DNA of 64,000 nucleotides from Azospirillum tabaci (lineage in GTDB: Bacteria; Pseudomonadota; Alphaproteobacteria; Azospirillales; Azospirillaceae): positions 310,001-374,000 of the forward strand of contig NZ_JACCJY010000003.1 of assembly GCF_014596085.1 (NCBI RefSeq), in the 5' to 3' direction. The notes under the pieces were generated by a model, which did no database searches, had not been told where the DNA came from, and saw only the letters and a list, made by a program, of their open reading frames with translations. This document shows positions 55,988 to 64,000 of the stretch, piece by piece (within the stretch, counting starts at the first letter, position 1; each line of letters opens with the position of its first letter). A program made the position numbers and the translations under genes.

Positions 55988-58900
55988 ATGAACCAGCCCC
56001 CCGACCAGGCTTCGCCGACGACACCCGATGACGTCGCCGCCCGCCTCGGCCGCGCCGTCGCCCACCATCGGGCGGGCCGGCTGGCCGATGCGGAACGGGA
56101 CTACCGCGCGGTCCTGGAGGCGGACCCGCGGCACCCCGACGCGCTGCACCTGCTGGGCGTGCTGGCGCTCCAGGCCGGGCATCCCGACCCCGCCGTGGAC
56201 CTGATCGAAGAGGCCATCCGGCAGGCCGGCGGCGTCGCCGACTACCACGACAATTTGGGAAGCGCGCTCGCCGCGCTGGGCCGTCACGCCGAGGCGGCGG
56301 AGGCGCACCGCATGGCCGCCGCGCTGAGCCCGCTGTCGGCCCAGCCGCGCCACAATCTGGGCAACGCCTTCCAGGCCCAGGCGCTGCCCGGGCTGGCGGC
56401 GCTGGCCTTCACCGCGGCGGTGGAGCTTGAACCGGGCTACGCCAAGGCCTGGTTCAATCTGGGCAACGCGCTGCGCGCCCAGAACCGCCTTGCCGATGCC
56501 TTGCAGGCCTTCGCCCGCGCCGCACGGCTCATGCCGGCGATGGCCGAGGCCCACACCAACCTCAGCGACGCGCTGAGCGCCGCCGGGCGGCTGGACGAGG
56601 CGCTGGACCAAGCCCGCGCCGCGCTGCGGCTTCGGCCCGACGACCCGAAGGCCCACCACAATCTCGGCACCGTCCTGCAACGCAAGGGCGCCTATGAGAG
56701 CGCGGAGATCGCCTATCATGAGGCACTGAGGCGGGCGCCCGGCAATCCGGTGACGCTGAACGATCTGGGCAGCGTTCTCCTGAAGCTGGGACGCCCCGCC
56801 CAGGCCGAGCAGTGCTTCCGCGAGGCGCTCGGCCGGAATCCGCAGGCCGTCGAAGCCATCCACAATCTCGGCAAGGCGCTTCAGGCGCAGGGGCAGTTCG
56901 CGAAGGCGGAAGCCTGCTACGAGGAAGCGCTGGCCCGCGCCCCGGACCTTGCCGCCGCCAGCGACAGTCTCGCCATCATCGCCCTTCTGCACGGACAGCT
57001 GGAGCGTGGTTGGGAAGGCCATGAGCGGCGCTTCGCCGCCGGCCGGGTCCAGCCGGAGCGGCGGATCGACGCGCCGCGGTGGCGGGGCGAGGGGCTGCGC
57101 CGGCGCCGTCTGCTGGTCTGGCGGGAGCAGGGGGTGGGGGACGAGATCATGTTCGCCTCCTGCTATGGCGATGTGATCGCCTGGGGCGGCGGGCCGGTGA
57201 CCATCGAGACCGACCCGCGGCTGGTCGGCCTGTTCGCCCGTTCCTTCCCGCGCGCGACGGTGCGGGCCGAGACACTCGACGCCGAAGGGCGGGAGACGGT
57301 GGTTCCCCCGGATGCCGACCTCCAGGTGCCGGCGGGAAGCCTGCCCGGCCTGTTGCGGGGAACGCTCGCGTCTTTCGATCAGTTCGCCCCCTGGCTGAAG
57401 CCCGACCCGGCCCGAACCGCCCTGTGGCGGGAGCGGCTGGACGCGCTGGGGCCGGGCCTGAAGATCGGTATCGGATGGCGCAGCCAACTGGCCACGCCCG
57501 AGCACAAGGGCGCCTACACCACGCTGGACCAGTGGGCACCCCTGCTCGCGCTGACGGGGGTGATCTTCGTCAATCTGCAGTATGACGACTGCGCGGCGGA
57601 GATCGCGGCGGCGGAGGCGCGGTTCGGCGTGACCATCCATCGCTGGGACGATCTGGACCTGAAGGACGATTTCGAGGGCGCGGCGGCGCTGACCGCCAAT
57701 CTGGATCTGGTGCTGACGCCCGCCGTCTCCTCCGGTGAACTGGCCGGCGCCCTCGGCGTGCCGGTCTGGCGTTTCGGGCACCGCGACTGGACGCAGCTCG
57801 GCACCGGCGTTCGCCCCTGGTTCCCGACGATGCGCCTGTTCCAGCCGCGCCCAGGCGAAACCTTCGACCATGTGCTGTCGGACATGGCGCGCCACCTTGC
57901 CGCAATGCGACCCGCCCCGGTCCGCTTGGCCGCGCCCCCTCCGCCAGCGCCCTTCCCCGCCGATCCGGAAGCGTTGCTGAACGACGCCATCGCCTTGCAT
58001 CGGGCGGGACGGCTGGGCGACGCCATGGCGTCCTACCGCACGGTCCTCGACCTGGAACCACGGCACAGCGACGCGCTCCACCTTCTCGGGCTGACCCAGC
58101 ATCAGGCCGGCCACCATGCCGAGGCGGAGGAACACATCACAGCGGCGCTCCGGATCGATCCGGATTTCCCCACGGCCTGGAACCATTTGGGCCTCGTCCA
58201 GCAGTCCCTCGACCGCCCGGACCAAGCCCTCGCCAGCTTCCGCCGCGCCCTCGCGCTGCGCCCGGACTTCCCCGAGGCGATGACCCACATGGGGCTGAGC
58301 ATGAACCGGCCTGACCGGTTGGACGAGGCCAAGCGGTGGCACCGCCGCTCCATCCGTCTCGCCCCGGCCAATCCGGCGGCCCACACCAATCTGGGCTACG
58401 CCTGCGAGGTGGAGGGATGCTTCAACGCCGCCGCGGCCCATTACCGGCGTGCGCTGACCTTGCGGCCGGACTCCGCCGACACTCTCAACAACCTGGGCAC
58501 CCTCGCCAAGATTGAGGATCGCCCGGCCTTGTCGCGGCACTTCCTCGACCGCGCCCTGCGAGTCTCCCCCGGGCTGGCCCTCGCCGCCTGGAACGTCGGG
58601 CTTCTGGCCCTGGCCGACGGCGATCTCGTCACCGGCTGGGCCGGCTATGGGCAGCGGTTCTCCGCCCGCCAGCTTCAGCGGGCGCGTCGCATCACGCTGC
58701 CGATCTGGAACGGCGAGCCCCTGCGCGGGCGCCGGCTGCTGGTCTGGCCGGAGCAGGGGCTGGGCGACGAAATCCTGTTCGCCTCCGTCTTCGGCGACCT
58801 GAAGGACAGCGGCGGAACCGTGGTGCTGGAATGCGATCCGCGTCTGGTGTCCCTCTACGCCCGTGCCTTCCCCTGGGCGACGGTGCGGGCGGAGTCCGTC

Positions 58901-59560
58901 ACGCCCGACGGGCGGGAGCGGTTCGACCCGCCGGATTGCGACCTGCAGATCGCCGCCGGCTCCCTGCCCGCCCTGCGGCGCGACCGGCTGGAGCGCTTTC
59001 CGGCCCGCCCATCCTTCCTGACCCCAGACCCGGAGCGCGCCGCCTTCTGGCGGGAGCGGGTGGAGGCACTGGGTCCCGGCCTGAAGGTGGGCATCAGCTG
59101 GCGCAGCCAGATCATCACGGCGCATCGCGAAGGCGCCTACACCCGCATCACCGACTGGCTGCCGCTGCTGGAGGTGCCGGGCGTCCGCGTCGTCAACCTG
59201 CAGTACGGTGACTGCGCCGCCGAACTGGCCTCCATCGAGCCGGACGGCGTGCGGCGCGTCCATCGCTGGGACGATCTGGACCTCAAGAACGACCTGGAGG
59301 GGGTGGCGGCCCTGATGGCGGCGCTCGACCTCGTCATCCTGCCCGCCACCGCCGCCGGGGAGTTGGCGGGCGCCTTGGGTGTGCCGGTCTGGCGGCTGGG
59401 CGGCCGGGACTGGACCTGGATGGGCAGCGGGGTACGGCCCTGGTTCCCCACCCAAAGGCTGATCGCCCCTCAGCCCGGCGAGACCTCCGCCGACGTGGTC
59501 CATCGGATCACCCGGATGCTGGCCCGGATGGCGCCGAAACCTATCCCCGACGAGGTATGA
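55988..59560 (+). CDS. Giant TPR protein with two glycosyltransferase-like modules
   Basis: 1190 residues in two modules: TPRs (about 15-370), GT-B-like domain (about 385-640), TPRs (about 660-900), GT-B-like domain (about 905-1180). Each GT-like domain has LLVWREQGVGDEIMFAS or the like, W-R-S-Q, VNLQYDDCAAEI and RWDDLDLKDDFEG blocks, resembling GT9/GT41-type folds in TPR-linked proteins. No signal peptide is visible, so it is probably cytoplasmic; a likely role is protein or surface-glycan glycosylation. Part of the first GT-like domain is identical in DNA to the neighbouring gene. The start at 55988 (MNQPPDQASP) is preferred over 55901. Confidence 0.85.
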   Translation: MNQPPDQASPTTPDDVAARLGRAVAHHRAGRLADAERDYRAVLEADPRHPDALHLLGVLALQAGHPDPAVDLIEEAIRQAGGVADYHDNLGSALAALGRHAEAAEAHRMAAALSPLSAQPRHNLGNAFQAQALPGLAALAFTAAVELEPGYAKAWFNLGNALRAQNRLADALQAFARAARLMPAMAEAHTNLSDALSAAGRLDEALDQARAALRLRPDDPKAHHNLGTVLQRKGAYESAEIAYHEALRRAPGNPVTLNDLGSVLLKLGRPAQAEQCFREALGRNPQAVEAIHNLGKALQAQGQFAKAEACYEEALARAPDLAAASDSLAIIALLHGQLERGWEGHERRFAAGRVQPERRIDAPRWRGEGLRRRRLLVWREQGVGDEIMFASCYGDVIAWGGGPVTIETDPRLVGLFARSFPRATVRAETLDAEGRETVVPPDADLQVPAGSLPGLLRGTLASFDQFAPWLKPDPARTALWRERLDALGPGLKIGIGWRSQLATPEHKGAYTTLDQWAPLLALTGVIFVNLQYDDCAAEIAAAEARFGVTIHRWDDLDLKDDFEGAAALTANLDLVLTPAVSSGELAGALGVPVWRFGHRDWTQLGTGVRPWFPTMRLFQPRPGETFDHVLSDMARHLAAMRPAPVRLAAPPPPAPFPADPEALLNDAIALHRAGRLGDAMASYRTVLDLEPRHSDALHLLGLTQHQAGHHAEAEEHITAALRIDPDFPTAWNHLGLVQQSLDRPDQALASFRRALALRPDFPEAMTHMGLSMNRPDRLDEAKRWHRRSIRLAPANPAAHTNLGYACEVEGCFNAAAAHYRRALTLRPDSADTLNNLGTLAKIEDRPALSRHFLDRALRVSPGLALAAWNVGLLALADGDLVTGWAGYGQRFSARQLQRARRITLPIWNGEPLRGRRLLVWPEQGLGDEILFASVFGDLKDSGGTVVLECDPRLVSLYARAFPWATVRAESVTPDGRERFDPPDCDLQIAAGSLPALRRDRLERFPARPSFLTPDPERAAFWRERVEALGPGLKVGISWRSQIITAHREGAYTRITDWLPLLEVPGVRVVNLQYGDCAAELASIEPDGVRRVHRWDDLDLKNDLEGVAALMAALDLVILPATAAGELAGALGVPVWRLGGRDWTWMGSGVRPWFPTQRLIAPQPGETSADVVHRITRMLARMAPKPIPDEV
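57590..57849 (+). repeat. 260-bp inverted repeat, copy 1 (within the TPR-GT gene)
   Basis: Every base from 57590 to 57849 that I compared equals the reverse complement of 61869-62128. It covers the GT-like domain segment CAAEIAAAEARF to MRLFQP. The surrounding sequence diverges abruptly on both sides. Confidence 0.9.
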
Positions 59561-59785
59561 GGACGCAAGGAAACTCGACCTTTCGGTATAATCCCGCAAC
59601 GAATGGCCGAAGGCAGGCCTATGCGGCGAATTGTCCTACTCCCTATCGTAAGGGGCGGTCACTCCCCGTCTTTGGAGTACTAGGACAAAAGTTTGGGGTT
59701 GTTTGGCGGCACGGATGGGTGAACACTATGGTTTCCGGCCTGCCGGACTTGGCAGGAGCCGGTTCGATCTGACGGAGAGCAGCCC

Positions 59786-59968
59786 ATGCACACTGATGCT
59801 CGCCTATCTTCCCTGCAGGAAAAGCACCTGCGTCTCGACCGCGCCATCCTCGACGAGGAGAAGCGTTCGTGGCCTGACGAAAGTGCCATCAAGCGGATGA
59901 AGCTCGAGAAGCTGCACCTCAAGGAAGAAATTGATCGCTTGGCCAGAACCAGTCACAGGGTGAATTAA
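59786..59968 (+). CDS. Small DUF465 (YdcH-like) protein
   Basis: 60 residues. The segments LSSLQEKHLRLDRAILDEEK, SAIKRMKLEKLHLKEEIDRL are the DUF465 signature, an antiparallel two-helix coiled coil. Such proteins are widespread and of unknown function. The ATG at 59786 follows GGAGAGCAGCCC. It has its own terminator at 59995-60030 and is therefore a short independent transcript placed between the two giant genes. Confidence 0.9.
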   Translation: MHTDARLSSLQEKHLRLDRAILDEEKRSWPDESAIKRMKLEKLHLKEEIDRLARTSHRVN

Positions 59969-59994
59969 CACCCTTCCGGATCGATCCGATTCGT

Positions 59995-60030
59995 AAAGTC
60001 GGGGGCGGCGCACGGTTCGCTCCCGGCTTT
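59995..60030. terminator. Terminator hairpin between the DUF465 gene and the giant TPR gene
   Basis: AAAGTCGGGGGC (59995-60006) pairs with GCTCCCGGCTTT (60019-60030), two G-U pairs included, and is followed on the plus strand by CTTTACGA. It can stop the DUF465 transcript and, in reverse, the giant gene that ends at 60053. Confidence 0.75.
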
Positions 60031-60052
60031 CTTTACGATGTGCGCCCGACCT

Positions 60053-63000
60053 TCATAAACTGTTGCCGGCGTGCGGCACAGCCGCGGCGCGAAGTCTGGC
60101 CAAACGGCGCGCGATCGTCGGCAAGGCGCCGGATGCGGGCTCCCCCGGCGGTGCGGGGATCAACGCCATGCTTGGGAACCAGGGCCGGACGCCGGTGCCG
60201 AGCGCCGTCCAGTCTCCCCGCGGCCCGAACCGCCAGACCGGCACTCCCAGGGCCCCCGCCATTTCCCCCACCGAACTTGCCGGGGTGATGACGAGGTCGA
60301 GCGCCGTCATCAGGGCCGCCACGCCGTCCAGGTCGTCCTTGAGATCCAGATCGTCCCAGCGGTGGATGGTCACCCCGAACCGCCGCTCCGCCTCGGCGAT
60401 CTCTGCGGCGCAATCGCCGTACTGCAGGGTGACGAAGACCACCCCCGGCAGCGCGAAGACCGGCGCCCAGGCGCCGAGCGGCGCGTAGGCTCCGCGGCGC
60501 TCCGCCGTCATCAGACCGCTGCGCCACGCAATCCCCACCTTCAGGCCGGGGCCGAGCGCGTCCACCCGCTCCCGCCAGTGGGCGGCCCGCTCCGGGTCGG
60601 CGGTCAGGAAGGACGGGCGCGATGGAAAGCGGTCGAAGCGGGGCCGCAGCCAGCGCGGCAACGATCCCATTGCGGCGTGGCGGTCGACTCCGGCGCAGGG
60701 CGCTTCCGGGTCCGCCGGTGCTGGACGCCAGTCCGCGCGGGGAAAGGAGCGTGCGAACAGCGGCACCAGCCGCCGGTCGCACTCCACCACCACGGCGGCG
60801 GCCCGTGCGATCAGCTCGTCCAGGCAACCGGCGAACATAATCTCGTCACCGATCCCCTGTTCGGCCCAGACCAGCAGGCGCAGGCCGGACGGGTCCTCCC
60901 CCTCCCAGGCGGGGACGGGTACGGCGCGGGCGGCACCGGACAGCTCCCGGGCACGGAAGCGGGCGTCATAGCCGACCCAGCCCGTCTCCAGCCTGCCGCG
61001 GGCCAGGTCCAGGAGACCAAGGTTGAAAGCCGCCGCCGGGTGCCCCGGTTCCACCGCCAGGGCGCGGCGGCACCAGCGCTCCGCCGCGGCCTCCTCGCCC
61101 CGGTCACGCAGCAGCCGCCCCAGATTGGCCAGCGCATCTCCCTGCGCCGGCGCCAGGGACAAGGCACGGGCCAGCGCCCACCATGCTTCGTTCAGCCGCC
61201 CCGCTCGGCGCAACACCACCGCGAGGTTCAGCCAAGCACCCTCGCGGTCCGGCGCCAAACGCAGGGCGTGGCGATGGCATCCCTCGGCCGCTTCCAACGC
61301 ACCGATCCGGGTCAGCACAGCGCCCCAATTGTCGTGGGCTTCCGCCAGGGCCGGATCGGCCAGGGTCGCCCGGCGGTGGGCCTCGGCGGCGGCGGGCAGG
61401 TCGTGCGCCGCCTCCAGCCCATTGCCGAGATTGGTCAGAAACGCCGCGGCGGCCGGTTGCAGGGCGAGCGCCAGCCGGAACCGGCGCACCGCCTCCGGTG
61501 CACGGCCAAGCGCCAGCAGAACTGTTCCCAGGCTCGACTGGGCGGCCGAGTAACCGGGCAACGCGTCCAGGGCACGGGTGATGCGCCCTGCCGCCGCCCC
61601 GGAGTCGCCGGACTGGTGCGCCAGCAATCCCGACAGGTGGAGGGCGACCGGATGGTCCGCCTGCGCCTTCAGCACACGCTCGTACAGCGGAGCCGCCTCG
61701 GCCAGCCTCCCGTCCTGGTGATGAGCGGCGGCGGCTTCCAGCAGGGCGTCCAGATCATCCGGGCCCCCCCGCTGGATGCTGCCGGTCGGTGGGTCGTCAG
61801 GCGTGGGCATGAGGCGTCGCAGGGCGGTCGCCATATGGCCCATGATGGCCTCGAGCCCCTCGCCGGGACGCGGCTGGAACAGGCGCATCGTCGGGAACCA
61901 GGGGCGAACGCCGGTGCCGAGCTGCGTCCAGTCGCGGTGCCCGAAACGCCAGACCGGCACGCCGAGGGCGCCGGCCAGTTCACCGGAGGAGACGGCGGGC
62001 GTCAGCACCAGATCCAGATTGGCGGTCAGCGCCGCCGCGCCCTCGAAATCGTCCTTCAGGTCCAGATCGTCCCAGCGATGGATGGTCACGCCGAACCGCG
62101 CCTCCGCCGCCGCGATCTCCGCCGCGCATTCCCCATACTGCAGGTTGACGAACACCACCCCTGGAAGAGCGAACAGGGGCGCGAAGGCGTCCAGCGTGAC
62201 GTAGGCGGCCCGGCGCTCCCCGTCCATGATCTGGCTGCGCCACGCGATGCCGACCTTCAGCCCCGGTCCCAAAGCGGCCAGCCGGCCCCGCCAGCGGTCC
62301 AGGCGTCCGGGATCGGGCACCAGCCAGGGCTGGGCCGGGAACCGCTTCAAGTCGGAACGCAGCAGCCGCGGCAGCGACGCCGCAGCGACCTGAACGTCCA
62401 CGTCGCGCGGCTCGATGGTCGGAGGACGGACTGTCGCGCCGGGAAGGGAGCGCGCGAAGAGCGACACCAGACGGCGGTCGCATTCGACCACGACATGCCC
62501 GGCGCGGCGCAGCAGATCGGGATAGCAGGAGGCGAAGAGGATCTCGTCGCCCACCCCCTGCTCACGCCAGACCAGCAGACGGGAGGACGCGATGTTCTCG
62601 CCACGCCAGGGTCTTGTCGCGAAGCGCCGCTTCTGGTCGCGGAACTGGGGGGTGTCGAACCGCCATTCATGCTCCGCCCACCCGGAGCGAAGCTCGCCCT
62701 GCTCCAGGAGAAGGAGCGACAGATTGTAATGAGCGGTCGGCAGAGCCGGGTTGGACTGGATGGCTTGGCGATAGGCCGCAATGGCCTCCTCCGGTCGCTG
62801 CCGTCGCGCCCAGTGCATGGCGAGATTCGCCTGAGCCTCCGCCATCGTCGGCGCGCGGTCGACAGCCCGGCTGTGACAGGCGAACGCCTCGTCGACGCGC
62901 CAGAGCCGGTCGAGCGCGCTGCCCCGGTGGCTCCAGGCGGCGGCGTCGTCCGGTGCGACCACGGTGGCACGGCGCAGCAGCTGCTCCGCTTCGGCGGGCT

Positions 63001-64000
63001 GGTCGGCCCTCAGCCGAAGAGCGCCGAGATTCACCAGCGCGTCGACCTCCGACGGCGTCAAGGCGAGCGCTCGCCGGTGGCTCCGCTCCGCTCCCGCACG
63101 GTCCTCGCGCTCGGCGAGCAGGTGCCCCAGATGGGCGTGCGCCACGCCGAGCGCGGGGCGAATCCGCAGGGCGCGCCGCGCGCAGGCCTCCGCTTCGCCC
63201 GTCTCGCCACGCCCCCGCAGGAGGGCGGTGCGGTTGAGCCAGTGCTCTGCTCCGTCCGGACAGAGCAGGATGGCGTTGCGTTGCGCTGCCAGCGCCGCGT
63301 CGTGCCGGCCCATCGCTTGGCAGGCGTCGGCCAGGGCGGCGTGCGCGGCGGCGTTGCCGGGATCGGCCTTGACCGCAAGGGCCAGGACCGCCGCCGCGTC
63401 TCCGGCGTCGCCTTGCCGAAGCCGCAGAATTCCGAGGAGATGAAGGGCCACCGGATGCTCCGGCACGCTGTCCAGCGCCGCCCGGCAGTGGGCCTCCGCC
63501 TCGTGAAGCGCCCCGGCGCGGTAGCGGGCGATGGCCTCGGTGACCAACGGTGCGACATCCACGGGTGTCACCGGTGCTGGAGGTTGACGGCAAGGCGCGG
63601 CCTCGACCGGCCGCGCCAGATCGCGCAGGGTTTGAGCGATGCGGGTCATGACGGCCTCCAGCGGCTCGCCGGGACGGGGCTGGAACAGGCGCATCGTCGG
63701 GTACCAGGGGCGAACGCCGGTGCCGAGTTGCGTCCAGTCGCGGGCGCCGATGCGCCAAGCCGGCACGCCCAGGGCTCCCGCCAGTTCGCCCGTGGATACG
63801 GCGGGCGCGATGACCAGATCGAGCGAGGCGGTCAGGGCCGCCGCGCCCTCGAAATCATCCTTGAGATTCAGATCGGCCCAGCGGTGGATGGTCACGCCGA
63901 ACCGCGCCTCCGCCGCGGCGACCTCCGCCGCGCAGTCGCCGTATTGAAGGTTGACGAGAACCACTCCGGGGACCCTGAACAGGGGCGCGAACGCCTCCAG
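60053..64000 (-). CDS. Giant TPR/glycosyltransferase-like protein, partial (start outside window)
   Basis: At least 1316 codons; the frame runs on through position 64000 without a start, so the N-terminus is missing. Visible order from the truncated end: tail of one GT-like module (about 1-130), TPRs (about 140-420), a second GT-like module (about 430-700, with SSGELAGALGVPVWRFGHRD), TPRs (about 715-1010) and a third GT-like module (about 1010-1310). It is therefore an extended version of the adjacent plus-strand gene, with at least three modules. Part of the second module is identical in DNA to that gene. The closest role is again glycosylation; substrate unknown. Confidence 0.85.
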   Translation of the reverse strand: MEAFAPLFRVPGVVLVNLQYGDCAAEVAAAEARFGVTIHRWADLNLKDDFEGAAALTASLDLVIAPAVSTGELAGALGVPAWRIGARDWTQLGTGVRPWYPTMRLFQPRPGEPLEAVMTRIAQTLRDLARPVEAAPCRQPPAPVTPVDVAPLVTEAIARYRAGALHEAEAHCRAALDSVPEHPVALHLLGILRLRQGDAGDAAAVLALAVKADPGNAAAHAALADACQAMGRHDAALAAQRNAILLCPDGAEHWLNRTALLRGRGETGEAEACARRALRIRPALGVAHAHLGHLLAEREDRAGAERSHRRALALTPSEVDALVNLGALRLRADQPAEAEQLLRRATVVAPDDAAAWSHRGSALDRLWRVDEAFACHSRAVDRAPTMAEAQANLAMHWARRQRPEEAIAAYRQAIQSNPALPTAHYNLSLLLLEQGELRSGWAEHEWRFDTPQFRDQKRRFATRPWRGENIASSRLLVWREQGVGDEILFASCYPDLLRRAGHVVVECDRRLVSLFARSLPGATVRPPTIEPRDVDVQVAAASLPRLLRSDLKRFPAQPWLVPDPGRLDRWRGRLAALGPGLKVGIAWRSQIMDGERRAAYVTLDAFAPLFALPGVVFVNLQYGECAAEIAAAEARFGVTIHRWDDLDLKDDFEGAAALTANLDLVLTPAVSSGELAGALGVPVWRFGHRDWTQLGTGVRPWFPTMRLFQPRPGEGLEAIMGHMATALRRLMPTPDDPPTGSIQRGGPDDLDALLEAAAAHHQDGRLAEAAPLYERVLKAQADHPVALHLSGLLAHQSGDSGAAAGRITRALDALPGYSAAQSSLGTVLLALGRAPEAVRRFRLALALQPAAAAFLTNLGNGLEAAHDLPAAAEAHRRATLADPALAEAHDNWGAVLTRIGALEAAEGCHRHALRLAPDREGAWLNLAVVLRRAGRLNEAWWALARALSLAPAQGDALANLGRLLRDRGEEAAAERWCRRALAVEPGHPAAAFNLGLLDLARGRLETGWVGYDARFRARELSGAARAVPVPAWEGEDPSGLRLLVWAEQGIGDEIMFAGCLDELIARAAAVVVECDRRLVPLFARSFPRADWRPAPADPEAPCAGVDRHAAMGSLPRWLRPRFDRFPSRPSFLTADPERAAHWRERVDALGPGLKVGIAWRSGLMTAERRGAYAPLGAWAPVFALPGVVFVTLQYGDCAAEIAEAERRFGVTIHRWDDLDLKDDLDGVAALMTALDLVITPASSVGEMAGALGVPVWRFGPRGDWTALGTGVRPWFPSMALIPAPPGEPASGALPTIARRLARLRAAAVPHAGNSL
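61869..62128 (-). repeat. 260-bp inverted repeat, copy 2 (within the giant partial gene)
   Basis: Reverse complement of 57590-57849, with no mismatch seen in the bases compared. A similar but clearly diverged block occurs near 63680-63940 in the same gene, so this identity reflects recent exchange and not mere homology. Confidence 0.9.

Noticed and set aside
54560-59599. A 1679-codon minus-strand open frame across 54560-59599
   Set aside because: Only the part below about 55885 shows TPR and methyltransferase motifs; the rest is the antisense of the giant TPR-GT gene and consists of Arg/Gln/Gly-rich shadow sequence.

Overview
The window is about 64 kb of very GC-rich DNA (strong G/C at third codon positions, long antisense open frames). 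It looks like chromosome or chromid sequence of an alphaproteobacterium of the Rhodospirillales, most likely Azospirillum. That assignment is inferred from composition and gene content: orphan PhyR, RpoH, FixL-type PAS proteins, Dpp and Hut operons, and large TPR-glycosyltransferase proteins. No rRNA, tRNA, CRISPR array, insertion sequence or phage was found; this is mostly metabolic and signalling sequence with a repetitive surface-glycosylation locus at the right edge.

Layout. 1-1.8 kb: a quinone-stress unit (wrbA and the start of a glutathionyl-hydroquinone reductase gene) divergent from a LysR regulator. 1.8-8.2 kb: a TPR-methyltransferase, a secreted lytic transglycosylase behind a leader with three hairpins, rlmJ, two tandem paralogues of unknown function and a DSP-type phosphatase. 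8.2-16 kb: a frameshifted relic, a hybrid histidine kinase, an MsbA-type exporter, a patatin, a small unknown gene and a GNAT gene broken by a 13-bp tandem duplication. 16-25.3 kb: porin, K+/H+ antiporter, PAS-GGDEF-EAL protein, rpoH, a single-domain response regulator, an M23 peptidase and yajQ. 25.4-27.3 kb: trio operon A. 27.7-34.3 kb: bacteriohemerythrin, a DUF3072 protein and a complete dppABCDF operon. 34.4-45.1 kb: GNAT, two methyltransferases, an MmyB-type regulator with a palindromic operator, an EamA exporter, hutU and hutI, a YdjC deacetylase, GtrA, an aryl-CoA ligase and MarR. 45.3-48.8 kb: an unknown protein, orphan phyR, purU and a small helical protein. 48.8-50.7 kb: trio operon B. 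51-54.5 kb: a 55-residue coiled-coil protein, a Tat-type amidase, a BON lipoprotein and a secreted repeat protein. 54.5-64 kb: a TPR-methyltransferase and two giant TPR/glycosyltransferase-like genes, one running off the right edge.

The most interesting element is the pair of paralogous three-gene operons (A at 25436-27280, B at 48820-50679). Each encodes a MotA/TolQ-like four-helix channel protein, a single-helix partner with a conserved Asp at the start of its helix and a highly conserved predicted periplasmic beta domain, and a third membrane-anchored protein with a conserved C-terminal tail. Gene order and translational coupling are the same in both. This looks like a proton-driven, ExbBD/MotAB-like machine whose output domain is neither the TolR/ExbD domain nor the OmpA-like domain of MotB. 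A second striking feature is a 260-bp stretch, identical in every base compared, shared in inverted orientation by the two giant genes, which points to recent gene conversion or module shuffling.
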